Below, in pieces: positions 1 through 9,130 of a DNA stretch of 64,000 bases. Every line of letters starts with the position of its first letter. Within the stretch, counting starts at the first letter, position 1. A program made the position numbers and the translations under genes. The stretch is from JAWVYT01 sp046483065 (GTDB lineage: Bacteria > Gemmatimonadota > Gemmatimonadetes > Longimicrobiales > RSA9). Under the pieces are notes generated by a model that was not told where the DNA came from, ran no database searches, and saw only the letters and a program-made list of their open reading frames with translations. The DNA is taken from contig JAWODW010000075.1 of the NCBI GenBank assembly GCA_046483065.1, forward strand, positions 1 to 64,000, read 5' to 3'.

Positions 1-910
1 CGAAATACAAGTCGGTGGCAACGGGTGTGAATTCCGACCTGGATTCGGTATCCCCCGTCCCGAGGACGCCGTTCCCATTCCAGCCGCGACAGTAGGCCTT
101 GCCTTGCGCGAGGCCGCAGATCACGGCATCGCCCACCTCCGTGGTGTCAAAAGCCACCGGCGTGGGAACGAACGTCGGTTCGGTACGCTCCTCGTGGGTG
201 AGACCGCTGAAGTCCCTGCCCCAGCAGTACAGGAGCGAGTCGCTCGTCAAGCCGCATGTCTCCGGGCCGCTCATCGCCAACATTTGGAATCGATGGTTCC
301 CGGCCACAGCGACGGGGAGCGGGTGGATGTTGTCAACCTCGGCGTCCGATCCGGCCCCCAGTTGGCCGTTGCCGTTGTGACCCCAGCAATAGGCCTCTCC
401 TTCGGACGTCAAACCGCACATGTGGCCGGCGTTGCTGGGCGAGGCCAGGCGTTCGAACCTGAGGTCGGTGGCAACCGGCATCGCCTCCCACCGATCGTCC
501 CCACGGGTCCCGTCCCCGAGCTGTCCGAAATCATTCCTTCCCCAACAGTACGCCCGGCCCTCCTCCGTTAGGCCGCAATGAAAAGACGCGGCCGCGACCA
601 CGCGGGCGAACACGGGTGCGCTCAAGACTGGCTGTGGCACGCCGCGGTGCGCACTGAACGGATAGCCGTCGGCCGAGTCGGCCCCCGACCCCGGCCGTTC
701 GGATTGCGACGCCCACCGGTCATTGCTGTACCCCCAGCACAAGACCGCGCCTTCCTCGTCTAAGCTGCACGTGCTGAACCCGCCCGCTTCAATGCTTGGG
801 CGGATCGGTACCACCTCGACCGGCTTTGGATGCGGAGGAGCCACCGGGCCGTCACACGCAAACAGCGGCGCCAAAATCAGCGTGTTCAGGATCGAACGCA
901 CCCACATCAT
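1..910 (-). CDS. RCC1-repeat lipoprotein, C-terminus outside window
   Basis: The reading frame is open from an ATG at 910 to base 1, so the C-terminus lies outside the window. The N-terminus has a short hydrophobic stretch and a lipobox ending LFAC (Cys19), so this is probably a surface lipoprotein. At least five repeats follow, each with a core like CGLTxxGxxYCWGxNxxGQLG, the signature of RCC1/BLIP-II beta-propeller blades. Such propellers bind proteins or glycans; the ligand here is unknown. AAGGACG lies 8 bases before the ATG. The S8 protease gene upstream on the same strand ends 13 bases away, so the two are probably co-transcribed. Base composition is lower in GC than downstream genes, suggesting recent acquisition. 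Confidence 0.85.
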   Translation of the reverse strand, partial: MMWVRSILNTLILAPLFACDGPVAPPHPKPVEVVPIRPSIEAGGFSTCSLDEEGAVLCWGYSNDRWASQSERPGSGADSADGYPFSAHRGVPQPVLSAPVFARVVAAASFHCGLTEEGRAYCWGRNDFGQLGDGTRGDDRWEAMPVATDLRFERLASPSNAGHMCGLTSEGEAYCWGHNGNGQLGAGSDAEVDNIHPLPVAVAGNHRFQMLAMSGPETCGLTSDSLLYCWGRDFSGLTHEERTEPTFVPTPVAFDTTEVGDAVICGLAQGKAYCRGWNGNGVLGTGDTESRSEFTPVATDLYF

Positions 911-923
911 GCTACTCGTCCTT

Positions 924-2492
924 CTAGCTCGGACACCACATGGCAAACTCGCTCGTCGTCACGAGAATCTCATCGCCCGCTGGTTCGCCACCGACGTCGT
1001 AGACCCAGAGTGACAGATAGAACTCGTCGTCGATGTCGCCACTGTTCAGCCCACCCGTCCACGAGGAAGCAGATCCCACGTATTGCCCATCGTAGCGCCA
1101 TGCATACGTATATGGACCGGCCCCACCGGACACATCGGCAACCCATGTACAGGATTCGTCATCAGGCTGAATCTCCGACGGCCCGTTGATGCTGACTGAC
1201 ATGGGTGAAATCCCCACCGCCGCCGCGATGTCCAGTAGGCCATATCCGAACTTGTCGCTGTCACCGAGATCCACCGCGGTCTCCTGCAACCGATCCCGGA
1301 CGTCCTCGTTGTCCCAAGCTGGATAGTAACTCTTGATCATGGCCGCTGCCGCGGCCACGTGCGGCGCCGCATAAGACGTGGCCGCCACCGTGTCCGAGCA
1401 AATCGTGCAGTCGAAAATATCGATTCCAGCGTAGCTGGAGCCCGTTGAAGTAATGTAGACGCCTCCAGGTGCCGAGATCTCGACTTCGGAGTCCTCGGGA
1501 CCGATCCCAGCCCAGTCATCGTTCTCGTCCGTCGCGGTGACCGCGATCACATCTGGATGCTCGGCAGGGAAAGTCGCAACACCACCAGAGGTATTGCCCG
1601 CAGCGGCGACCAGTACGTGCCCTTCATTCCACGCTGCCTCAATCTCATCGACCAAAGCCTCCAGCGTGTCGGCTGAGAGGCTCATATTCATCACAAAGAA
1701 ATCATTGACTCGCCCGTATTCCACGGCACATTTGATGTACGACGGAACCGGTCCCTGCATGTCACCCACGCGCGAACTCCAAAGGTCTACACCTGGCGCC
1801 GTACCGACGACACCACCGGTGTTATTCGTTGCAGCTGCGATTCCTGCAACGAAAGATCCGTGGCCGACGACATCCAAGCCGTTGCTCCCATCACACGCCT
1901 GTACCGACTCGGGATCCAAATCGAAGTTGCCATTGTCGATCCCGCTGTCGATGATAAGAAGATCGACTCCGCTTCCGGTCGAACGGGTCCAAGCGTAGTC
2001 TGCGTCTATTCGCTGTATATTCCAAGTCGTATCTTCGCTCAGCCATTCGCCTGGCAGGTCCGGCTCTAGATAGTCGATAGTCGGTAGGTCGCGTAGGATC
2101 GGGGCAGACGTCGGTTCGATCGATGCAACAATCGTGGGGCTCAACTGGTACTCGTGCAGAATCGTTGCTCCCCGCTCCTTCAGACCCTGCTTTGCGGACT
2201 CGTAGGTTGTGGAGCTGACGAGAACCTCCCCACGGTAGATCCCGCGGGATACGTCAGGTTCCTTCACTCCGATCAGAACACGTCCTTGGGCATTCCTAAC
2301 TGCTGCGGCAAGTTCCGCTCCCGTCGCCTGTCCCCATTTCGAGTCACGCTCGGGTGCTTCGGACCCCAGTACTGCAGAAGACTCGACATCGCTATGCCAA
2401 GTCGGGATCGTTGGGTCGGGCCCTGCTTCCTGGCAACCGGTGAAGACGCCCGCTAGCAGGATTACGAACAGATGGACCCTTGTAGCCTTCAC
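924..2492 (-). CDS. Subtilisin-family (S8) serine protease lipoprotein
   Basis: A 522-residue secreted protease. Residues 1-20 form a lipoprotein signal (GVFTGC, Cys20). Residues about 85-145 look like an I9-type propeptide. The peptidase domain follows with Asp182 (IIDSGID), His211 (VGHGSFVAG), oxyanion Asn300 (AAAGN) and Ser373. The serine motif reads ATSYAAPH where GTSMAAPH is usual. The last 90 residues resemble an Ig/PKD-like beta domain. The start is GTG at 2492, with GGAGG 6 bases upstream. It is followed at 13 bases by the RCC1 lipoprotein, so the two may work together outside the cell. GC content is visibly lower than in the rest of the window. Confidence 0.9.
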   Translation of the reverse strand: MKATRVHLFVILLAGVFTGCQEAGPDPTIPTWHSDVESSAVLGSEAPERDSKWGQATGAELAAAVRNAQGRVLIGVKEPDVSRGIYRGEVLVSSTTYESAKQGLKERGATILHEYQLSPTIVASIEPTSAPILRDLPTIDYLEPDLPGEWLSEDTTWNIQRIDADYAWTRSTGSGVDLLIIDSGIDNGNFDLDPESVQACDGSNGLDVVGHGSFVAGIAAATNNTGGVVGTAPGVDLWSSRVGDMQGPVPSYIKCAVEYGRVNDFFVMNMSLSADTLEALVDEIEAAWNEGHVLVAAAGNTSGGVATFPAEHPDVIAVTATDENDDWAGIGPEDSEVEISAPGGVYITSTGSSYAGIDIFDCTICSDTVAATSYAAPHVAAAAAMIKSYYPAWDNEDVRDRLQETAVDLGDSDKFGYGLLDIAAAVGISPMSVSINGPSEIQPDDESCTWVADVSGGAGPYTYAWRYDGQYVGSASSWTGGLNSGDIDDEFYLSLWVYDVGGEPAGDEILVTTSEFAMWCPS

Positions 2493-2531
2493 TTCTGCCT
2501 CCAGGTAGGATTGACAGGGGAGTGTCCATTT

Positions 2532-2972
2532 CTAAACCGTTGCTTCTGTCCAGCTTACTACCGGAGGTGACACCCGGAAGTGTTCATCGAGGAGCCCGCG
2601 GCGCTGGAAGAGGCGGAGGATGCGGCGCTGGAGGACGGGCGTAAGGGCGCGCGCGTCGGCGGCGGAGAAGTGGGTGGCTTCGTCGAATCGGACCTCGCCG
2701 CCCTCGGTCTCGGTGAACACGCCGTCGAGGACCACGACGTGGAAGTGGAAGTGGGGGTTGAGGGAGGACCCGAAGCGGGGGAGGAAGGAGACAGCGGCGA
2801 TCCGGGCGTTGAGGCCGGCGCCGGGACTGTCAAGCCGCAAACGGGTGCGGACGGCGCGGAGCAGGACCCGGAGCACGGCGCCGGCGAGGGCGGGGTCGTA
2901 GTGGAAGAAGGGGCGGATCCGCTGGCTGCGCTCCCGGGCCCCGGAGGATCGGGTACGTGGGGAGGTGGCCAT
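2532..2972 (-). pseudogene. IS91-family (Y2) transposase remnant
   Basis: About 146 codons matching the middle of IS91/IS801-type rolling-circle transposases. The diagnostic stretch is FLPRFGSSLNPHFHFHVVVLDG, quoted here in part as LNPHFHFHVVVLDG; it contains the His-rich HUH motif region. The preceding FHYDPALAGAVLRVLLRAV also fits the family. The N-terminal zinc ribbon and the C-terminal region with the catalytic tyrosines are missing, and no other piece was seen in neighbouring frames. The fragment is therefore a dead relic. It lies between the low-GC S8/RCC1 pair and the aminotransferase, and may mark an old insertion boundary. Confidence 0.75.
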
Positions 2973-3091
2973 GCCCCGGAGGGTTCCGGGTGGTCGAGCG
3001 CAACACCATCGCGGGACCGGACCACCTCAGTTGCCTCGTGCCGAACCGCGACCTACGCTCCAGCGACGGACCCACCCCGACCACGGACCCC

Positions 3092-4282
3092 ATGATCCAA
3101 CCCGCCCCCGAGAACCCTCGCACCGCCCGCCGCACCCACGGCTTCACCGAATCGGTGATCCGGGAGATGACCCGCTTCGCCGCAGAGCACGAGGCCCTCA
3201 ACCTCGCCCAGGGGTTCCCCGACTTCCCGGCGCCGGACGCGCTGAAGGCGGCGGCGGTGGAGGCGGTGCGCCGGGATGTGAACCAGTACGCGGTGACGTG
3301 GGGCTCGCCGCGGATCCGGCGGGCGCTCGGCGTCGCCTACCACGAGTGGTACGGGCTGGAGATCGACCCGGACCGGCAGGTCACGGTCACGTGCGGCGCC
3401 ACGGAGGCCATGGCCAGCGCGCTGCTGGCGGTGGTGGACCCGGACGACGAGGTGATCGTCCTCGAGCCGTTCTACGAGAACTACGGGCCCGACGCCATCC
3501 TGTGCGGCGCGCGGCCGGTGTGGGTGCCCATGGAGCGGACCCGACGCGATGGCGGGCTGGCGTTCGAGCTGGACCTGGACCGGCTGGCCGCCGCGTTCAG
3601 CGACCGGACCCGGGCCATCGTTCTGAACTCGCCGAACAACCCGTCAGGGCACGTCTTCCAGCGGGACGAGCTGGAGGCCATCGCAGAGCTGTGCCGCCGC
3701 CACGACGCCATCGCGTTCACCGACGAGATCTACGAGCACATCCGCTACGACGGCGCCCACGTCCCGCTGGCCACCCTCGACGGGATGGCGGACCGGACGG
3801 TGACCATCAGCGGCGCGTCGAAGACGTTCAGCGTCACCGGCTGGCGGGTGGGCTGGATCGTGGCGCCGCCGGACCTGACCGGCGCCATCCGGAAGGTCCA
3901 CGACTTCCTCACCGTGGGCGCGCCGGCGCCGCTCCAGGACGCCGTGGCCCACGGGCTCGAGACCCTCAACGACGAGTACTACGCGACGCTCGCGGCCGAC
4001 TACCGCCGTCGTCGCGACACCCTCCACGCAGCCCTCGTTCACGCCGGCTTCGACTGCTCCCCGCCCGAGGGCGCCTACTACATCCTGGCCGACTTCTCCG
4101 CCCTCAGCGACGAGCCCGACGACACCTTCGCCCGCCGCCTCGCCGCCGAGGCCGGCGTGGCCACCGTCCCCGGCTCCAGCTTCTTCCACGAGCCGGGGCT
4201 GGGACGCGACCTGGTCCGGTTCGCGTTCTGCAAGCGGGTGGAGACGCTGGAGGCGGCGGGGGAGCGGCTGCGGGGGTTATGA
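3092..4282 (+). CDS. PLP-dependent class I/II aminotransferase
   Basis: A 396-residue fold-type I aminotransferase, about the usual length. Visible motifs are LNLAQGFPDFP near residue 37, GATEAM (102-107), SPNNPSG (180-186), FTDEIYEHI (209-217) and the PLP lysine K244 in SGASKTFSVTGWRVGW. This signature set is that of the kynurenine/glutamine/methionine aminotransferase (KAT/YbdL) group. The substrate is uncertain; methionine or aromatic amino acids are likely. The ATG at 3092 begins a protein of normal length; the open frame upstream looks non-coding and no clear Shine-Dalgarno is visible. Its stop overlaps the next gene as ATGA, so the two are translationally coupled. Confidence 0.9.
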   Translation: MIQPAPENPRTARRTHGFTESVIREMTRFAAEHEALNLAQGFPDFPAPDALKAAAVEAVRRDVNQYAVTWGSPRIRRALGVAYHEWYGLEIDPDRQVTVTCGATEAMASALLAVVDPDDEVIVLEPFYENYGPDAILCGARPVWVPMERTRRDGGLAFELDLDRLAAAFSDRTRAIVLNSPNNPSGHVFQRDELEAIAELCRRHDAIAFTDEIYEHIRYDGAHVPLATLDGMADRTVTISGASKTFSVTGWRVGWIVAPPDLTGAIRKVHDFLTVGAPAPLQDAVAHGLETLNDEYYATLAADYRRRRDTLHAALVHAGFDCSPPEGAYYILADFSALSDEPDDTFARRLAAEAGVATVPGSSFFHEPGLGRDLVRFAFCKRVETLEAAGERLRGL

Positions 4283-4617
4283 CGAACCACGACGAGGCCC
4301 GCTGCCGGCGCTGCCTGCGCCCCGTGCCCGGCGATGATCTCGACCGGATCCTCTGGTGCGAGGACTGCGTCGAGTTCGAGCGGAAGCGGGCGGCGCGCTG
4401 GGGACGCGGGCTGGCATTGGCCGCGGCCGCGCTGCTCGGGATATGGATCGCGCTGGCCATCAGCCCGGGCGGCCAGTTTCGCTACCTCTACGCGCTGGTC
4501 ATCATCGTCGCGTACGTTCTGGGCTCCCGGCTCGGCACGGAGCTGGTGTTCGGCATCGCCCGGGTGCGGAACCGGCCGGGCGTCCTGGAGGGAGTCCACG
4601 AGCCCGAGGGGACCTAG
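4279..4617 (+). CDS. Small zinc-ribbon membrane protein
   Basis: A 112-residue protein of unknown function whose ATG overlaps the aminotransferase stop by four bases. An N-terminal treble of CxxC pairs (C9/C12 and C27/C30) looks like a metal-binding ribbon. Two hydrophobic segments at about 46-62 and 69-90 should span the membrane, followed by a short polar tail. I recognise no family. The tight coupling suggests expression with the aminotransferase, but a shared function cannot be inferred from sequence. Confidence 0.75.
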   Translation: MTNHDEARCRRCLRPVPGDDLDRILWCEDCVEFERKRAARWGRGLALAAAALLGIWIALAISPGGQFRYLYALVIIVAYVLGSRLGTELVFGIARVRNRPGVLEGVHEPEGT

Positions 4618-4655
4618 CTGAACCTCGATCCACCCACTCACCACGAGGCACACTC

Positions 4656-5768
4656 ATGTTCTGCGAACCAAATCATGTCCGCCGGCTCATGGCACTCGTC
4701 GTCGCGCTGGTCATCGGCACCGCTCCGGCCGCCGCCCAGGACACCGCGTCCGCCGCGGTCGGGCCAACCTCCCTGGCCGAGAAGCTCGAGCGCGCGCAGG
4801 CGATGCTCGCCACCCACCAGGACACCTCCGGCGTCGCCGGGCTCAGCGCCGCCATCGCCGTGGACGGGCGGCTGGTCTGGACCGGCGGGTTCGGCTATGC
4901 CGATCTCCAGAACCGGGTCCCGACGGGCCCGGAGACGGTCTCGCGGATCGGGTCCATCTCGAAGCCGGTGGCGGCGGTGGCGGCCATGGCGCTCCGGGAC
5001 CGGGGACGCATCGACCTGGACGCGCCGATCTCCACCTACCTGCCGGACTACCCGGCGGACAATGCCCGCATCACCATGCGGCAGCTCATGAGCCACACGG
5101 CCGGTGTCCGGCACTACGACGGCGACGAGTTCCTGAGCAACGTCGCCTACCCCGACGTCATGGCGCCGATGACCGTCTTCTGGGCCGACTCGCTCCTGTT
5201 CGAGCCGGGCACCGAGTACTCGTACTCGACGTACGGCTGGACGGTGGTCAGCGCCGTGACGGAGGCGGCGGACGGGGGCCGGACCTGGCTCCAGGTCCTC
5301 GACGACGAGGTCGTCGGCCCCCTGGGGCTCACCACCCTCCAACCCGAGTGGCAGGACTCGGTGATCCCGCACCACGCCCGGTTCTATGACCGGGACTCCA
5401 CCGCGTACCTCAACGCCCCCGAGGTCGACCTGTCGAACAAGTGGGCGGGCGGCGGGCTGGTGGCCACCACGGCAGACCTGGTGAACTTCGCGCTGGGCGT
5501 GCTCCACGGCCGCGTGCTCTCCGACAGTGCACGGGCGGAGATGTGGACGCAGCAGACGCCGGAGGGCGAGCCGTCGTACGGCCTGGGCTGGCGCGTAGGC
5601 GAGGTGGACGGCCACCGGGTGGTCAGCCACAGCGGCGGGTCCACGGGCGCCACCGCCATGCTGATCCTGCTGCCCGACCACGGGGTGGCGGTGGCGATCC
5701 TGGGTAACACCGGTGGCATCGGCCACGGCGGGATCGCGGCGAACGTAGCCCGGCTGTTCATCGAGTAG
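4656..5768 (+). CDS. Secreted serine hydrolase, beta-lactamase/class C-like
   Basis: A 370-residue exported enzyme. It has a signal peptide (MALVVALVIG...PAAAQ, cleavage near 28) and the serine beta-lactamase-like fold of Pfam Beta-lactamase (PF00144). The catalytic SxxK is S100-I-S-K103, the second motif is YST at 190-192 in place of YxN, and the third is HSGG at 325-328. Such proteins are usually D-amino peptidases, esterases or peptidoglycan-related hydrolases rather than true antibiotic resistance enzymes. The substituted YxN motif supports an esterase or peptidase role. It lies 38 bases after the zinc-ribbon gene. Confidence 0.88.
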   Translation: MFCEPNHVRRLMALVVALVIGTAPAAAQDTASAAVGPTSLAEKLERAQAMLATHQDTSGVAGLSAAIAVDGRLVWTGGFGYADLQNRVPTGPETVSRIGSISKPVAAVAAMALRDRGRIDLDAPISTYLPDYPADNARITMRQLMSHTAGVRHYDGDEFLSNVAYPDVMAPMTVFWADSLLFEPGTEYSYSTYGWTVVSAVTEAADGGRTWLQVLDDEVVGPLGLTTLQPEWQDSVIPHHARFYDRDSTAYLNAPEVDLSNKWAGGGLVATTADLVNFALGVLHGRVLSDSARAEMWTQQTPEGEPSYGLGWRVGEVDGHRVVSHSGGSTGATAMLILLPDHGVAVAILGNTGGIGHGGIAANVARLFIE

Positions 5769-5783
5769 CGCCAAGCAGATCCA

Positions 5784-5818
5784 GCGCTCGCGGAGGGTGC
5801 GCGGAGGGCGCGGAGGGC
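5784..5818. repeat. Short GCGGAGGG tandem repeat
   Basis: Three near-copies of GCGGAGGG follow the serine hydrolase stop. The rest of the 285-base gap up to the epimerase gene shows no gene. The run resembles the GCGGAG-type repeats at 40906 and 57364. Confidence 0.5.
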
Positions 5819-6053
5819 TTCGTCGCGAATCGTCCGACACCCGGCCGAATACACTACTTCAATCGTGGATTTCGCCTGGTGGTTTCGGATTTCGCGGCGA
5901 ACCCCTGCCCCACCGCAAGCTCCCCGCGACACGCCGTTGGGGGCAGGATCCGCGCCGAAGGTCGGGACGCGCCGCCCGCTTGCCGCCACCCTCCCACCGC
6001 GGTACGCTTCGGGCACGAAACCGAGCACGACTTTGAAGCGATAGAGAGGCGTC

Positions 6054-7019
6054 ATGAAGCGGATCCTGGTGACGGGCGCGGCGGGGCAGATCGGCACGGA
6101 GCTGGTGCCGGCGCTCCTGGACCGATACGAGGGGGCGACGGTGGTCGCCACCGACATCAAGGAGCCGACGGACGCGCTCCCGGACGGCGCCGAATTCCGG
6201 CGCCTGGACTGCACCGACGCCGGTTCGCTGAACACGCTCGTCGCCGATGAGGGGATCGACACGATCTACCACCTGGCGGCGATCCTGTCGGCCACGGCGG
6301 AGGGGATGCCGCAGAAGGCGTGGGCGGTGAACATGGGCGGGCTGTACAACATCCTGGAGGCCGCGCGGGCGAACGACTGCGCGGTGTTCACGCCCAGCTC
6401 CATTGCCGCGTTCGGGCCCGAGACGCCGCCGGACCCGACGCCCCAGGACACGATCCAGCGGCCCAACACGCTCTACGGAGTGAGCAAGGTGGCTGGCGAG
6501 CTGCTGTGCGACTACTACCACACCCGGTTCGGCGTGGACGCCCGGGGCGTACGGTACCCGGGGCTGATCAGTTACATGGCGCCCCCGGGCGGCGGGACCA
6601 CCGACTACGCCGTGGAGATCTTCCACGCCGCGCTGAAGGACGGGCGCTACACCTGCTACCTGGAGCCCGACGCGCAGCTCGACATGATGTACATGCCCGA
6701 CGCGCTCCGGGCGGCCATGGAGCTCATGGACGCGCCGGCCGAGGCGCTGGAGCACCGGAACGCATTCAACCTGGCCGCCATGCCGCTGACGCCGGCCGAG
6801 CTGACCGACGCCATCACGGTCCACATGCCGTCGTTCGAGATCGATTACGACGTGGACCCCGCGAAGCAGAAGATCGCCGACTCCTGGCCTCGCCGGGTGG
6901 ACGACACCGCCGCCCGCGAGGAATGGGGCTGGCAGCACGAGTATGATACGGCGGCGATGGTGGAGGACATGCTGGCGAAGCTCGCACCACGGCTGGGCGT
7001 GACCAGCCCGGTCGGCTGA
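6054..7019 (+). CDS. tdh: L-threonine 3-dehydrogenase, epimerase-type SDR
   Basis: A 321-residue extended short-chain dehydrogenase that oxidises L-threonine to 2-amino-3-ketobutyrate with NAD+. The NAD-binding glycine motif is GAAGQIG at residues 8-14, and the active-site pair is Tyr141/Lys145 in NTLYGVSK. The segment PGLISYMAPPGGGTTDYAVEIF is distinctive of the UDP-epimerase-like threonine dehydrogenases and separates them from zinc-dependent Tdh. The next gene on the same strand is kbl, which cleaves the product, confirming the assignment. GAGAGGCG lies 2-3 bases before the ATG. Confidence 0.93.
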   Translation: MKRILVTGAAGQIGTELVPALLDRYEGATVVATDIKEPTDALPDGAEFRRLDCTDAGSLNTLVADEGIDTIYHLAAILSATAEGMPQKAWAVNMGGLYNILEAARANDCAVFTPSSIAAFGPETPPDPTPQDTIQRPNTLYGVSKVAGELLCDYYHTRFGVDARGVRYPGLISYMAPPGGGTTDYAVEIFHAALKDGRYTCYLEPDAQLDMMYMPDALRAAMELMDAPAEALEHRNAFNLAAMPLTPAELTDAITVHMPSFEIDYDVDPAKQKIADSWPRRVDDTAAREEWGWQHEYDTAAMVEDMLAKLAPRLGVTSPVG

Positions 7020-7092
7020 AGATGCGAGCTTCGCTTGGTAGTAGAGGTGGGGCTGGTATTGGGAGGCGCTCGACTGTCCGCTCGCAGCTGTC

Positions 7093-7148
7093 GACTCTCG
7101 ACTCTGAACTCTGAACTCTGAACTCTGATCTCTAGACTCTAGACTCTG
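7093..7148. repeat. Heptamer tandem array (ACTCTGA-like) in kbl leader
   Basis: Eight consecutive 7-base units in strict register, such as GACTCTC, GACTCTG, AACTCTG (three times), ATCTCTA, GACTCTA and GACTCTG. The array fills most of the gap between tdh and kbl and ends 8 bases before the kbl start, so it occupies the kbl ribosome-binding region. Confidence 0.9.
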
Positions 7149-7155
7149 AAAGACC

Positions 7156-8373
7156 ATGCCACTCGACAAGCTGATTCCCGTTCTGGAGAACGAAGTCGCC
7201 TCGCTGGAGAAGGAGAACCGCGCGAAGGGTGCGGAAGCCGTCGTCACCGGGGTGCTGAAGCCCGAGGGCGACCGCGGGCCCCGGTTCCACCTGGAGGGCC
7301 ACGGCACCAAGGAGTTCATCCGGATGAACTCGAACTCGTACCTGGGGATGGGGCTCCGGGACGAGGTCATCGCCGCCGAGGAGGCGGGCAGCGAGGCGTA
7401 CGGCGCCGGCCCCGGCGCGGTCCGGTTCATCAGCGGCACCTACCAGGCGCACATCGCGCTGGAAAAACGGCTGGCGGCGTTCCACAACCGGGAGGCCGGG
7501 ATGATCTTCAGCTCCGCCTACGCCACCATCATGGGGATCATCACCCCGCTGATCACGAAGGAGACGGTGGTGGTCAGCGATGAGCTGAACCACAACTGCA
7601 TCATCAACGCGATGCGCCTCTCGCGGCCGGCGGACAAGATCATCTACCCCCACAACGACATGGCGGCGCTGGAGGACGCCTGCTCGGCCGCCGTGAGCAA
7701 GGGGAACCGGCTCCTGGTCGTGACTGACGGGATCTTCAGCATGCGGGGCGACCACGCGCCGCTGGACATTATCATGGACACCGTCCGGCGTCGCGATGGC
7801 GACTTCCCCGAGGGCGCGTTCGTGGTGGCCGACGACTCCCACGGCGTGGGCGCGTTCGGCGAGACGGGCCGGGGCACCGAGGAGTACACGGGCACGAAGG
7901 TCGACCTGCTGGTGGGCACGCTGGGCAAGGCGTTCGGGGTGAACGGCGGCTACATCGTGGGCCCCGCGGCGGTGATCCGGTACCTGCGCGAGACGTCGCC
8001 ATTCTACATCTACAGCAACCCCATCACGCCGGGCGAGGCGCTGGCGGCCACGAAGTCGGTGGACCTGCTGGACAGCGCTGCCGGGCGCCGGCTCCTGGAG
8101 AAGCTCCGGGACCTGACCAAGCAGTTCGAGGAGGGGCTCGAGGAGCTCGGGATGGAGACCATCCCCGGCGACCACCCGGTGGTCCCGCTCATGGTCCGCG
8201 ACACAGCCCGGACCCGTGAGATTGTGGCCCACCTGTTCGAGAACGGTGTGCTGGCCACCGGGCTGGCCTTCCCGGTGGTGCCCAAGGGGGATGAGGAGAT
8301 CCGCTTCCAGATCAACGCGGACCACACGGAGGCGGACATCGAGGCGGTGCTGGGGATCCTGGCGAAGGCGTGA
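7156..8373 (+). CDS. kbl: Glycine C-acetyltransferase (2-amino-3-ketobutyrate CoA ligase)
   Basis: A 405-residue alpha-oxoamine synthase that cleaves 2-amino-3-ketobutyrate with CoA to glycine and acetyl-CoA. Motifs visible are MNSNSYLGMG (57-66), GTYQAH (94-99), DDSHGVGAFG (226-235) and the PLP lysine K258 in GTLGKAFGVNGGYI. Family length is about 400. It follows tdh by 136 bases, completing the two-step threonine to glycine pathway. The start codon sits directly behind a heptamer repeat with only a weak AAAG as Shine-Dalgarno, so translation may depend on the repeat or on tdh coupling. Confidence 0.93.
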   Translation: MPLDKLIPVLENEVASLEKENRAKGAEAVVTGVLKPEGDRGPRFHLEGHGTKEFIRMNSNSYLGMGLRDEVIAAEEAGSEAYGAGPGAVRFISGTYQAHIALEKRLAAFHNREAGMIFSSAYATIMGIITPLITKETVVVSDELNHNCIINAMRLSRPADKIIYPHNDMAALEDACSAAVSKGNRLLVVTDGIFSMRGDHAPLDIIMDTVRRRDGDFPEGAFVVADDSHGVGAFGETGRGTEEYTGTKVDLLVGTLGKAFGVNGGYIVGPAAVIRYLRETSPFYIYSNPITPGEALAATKSVDLLDSAAGRRLLEKLRDLTKQFEEGLEELGMETIPGDHPVVPLMVRDTARTREIVAHLFENGVLATGLAFPVVPKGDEEIRFQINADHTEADIEAVLGILAKA

Positions 8374-8458
8374 TTCGGGGCGGGATCCAACGATCCCGGC
8401 AACAGCAACAGCAACAACGAACAACGAACGACTACGGTACCGCCTGCGGGGGAAGGGA

Positions 8459-9127
8459 TTGCGGAGTAAGACGAAGCGGCAGATCGGGCTGGTGGCGGGG
8501 CTCACGGTGTGGCTGGTGGTGGTGTGGCTGCTGTGGTGGTCGCCGGTGATCTACCCGCTCAAGCTGTTCGTGGTGCTCCTCCACGAGGCGAGCCACGCGG
8601 CCATGGCGCTGGCCACGGGCGGCGAGATCCAGCGGATCGTGGTGACGCCGGACCAGGGCGGCGTATGCTACTGCGCCGGCGGGAACGCATTCCTGACCCT
8701 CTCGGCCGGCTACCTCGGCAGCCTGGGGTGGGGCGCGCTGATCCTGATACTGGCGCGGGCCCGGCGGCCGGGTCCGCGGAACGTCACCACCCTCATCGGC
8801 GTGGCCGTGCTGGCGCTCACAGCCTTCTATGTACGGAACGGGTTCGGGATCCTCTTCGGCGCCCTCTTCGGTGCGGCCCTGATCGCCCTCCGGTCCACCG
8901 GCCGGACAGTCCACGTCCTGACGCTCACGGCGCTCGGGCTCACGTCGTGCCTCTACGCGCTGCTGGACATCAAGAGCGATGTGCTGGACCGGCCCTACCT
9001 GGAGTCGGACGCCCACATGCTCGCCGAGATGACCGGTATCCCCACCGTGGTCTGGGGCGTGCTCTGGATCGGCCTCGGCCTGTGGGTCAGTGTATGGCTC
9101 TTCCGGCGGGCGCTCGAGAAGGCCTGA
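8459..9127 (+). CDS. M50B-like membrane peptidase family protein
   Basis: About 222 residues, mostly hydrophobic, with roughly six membrane segments. The first helix is followed by LLHEASHAAMALATGG, an HExxH-type zinc motif in which the spacing reads HEASH, as in the M50B family (Pfam Peptidase_M50B, PF13398). GYLGSLGWGALIL matches the family's second conserved block. Biological substrates of this family are largely unknown. The start is uncertain: TTG at 8459 is used because no ATG precedes the first helix, and GTG at 8492 is an alternative. It follows kbl on the same strand by 85 bases. Confidence 0.75.
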   Translation: MRSKTKRQIGLVAGLTVWLVVVWLLWWSPVIYPLKLFVVLLHEASHAAMALATGGEIQRIVVTPDQGGVCYCAGGNAFLTLSAGYLGSLGWGALILILARARRPGPRNVTTLIGVAVLALTAFYVRNGFGILFGALFGAALIALRSTGRTVHVLTLTALGLTSCLYALLDIKSDVLDRPYLESDAHMLAEMTGIPTVVWGVLWIGLGLWVSVWLFRRALEKA

Positions 9128-9130
9128 GCG

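Noticed and set aside
4656..5768. A true class C antibiotic beta-lactamase
   Set aside because: The SxxK motif is there but YxN is altered and no ampR-like regulator is adjacent; the wider hydrolase family is the safer call.
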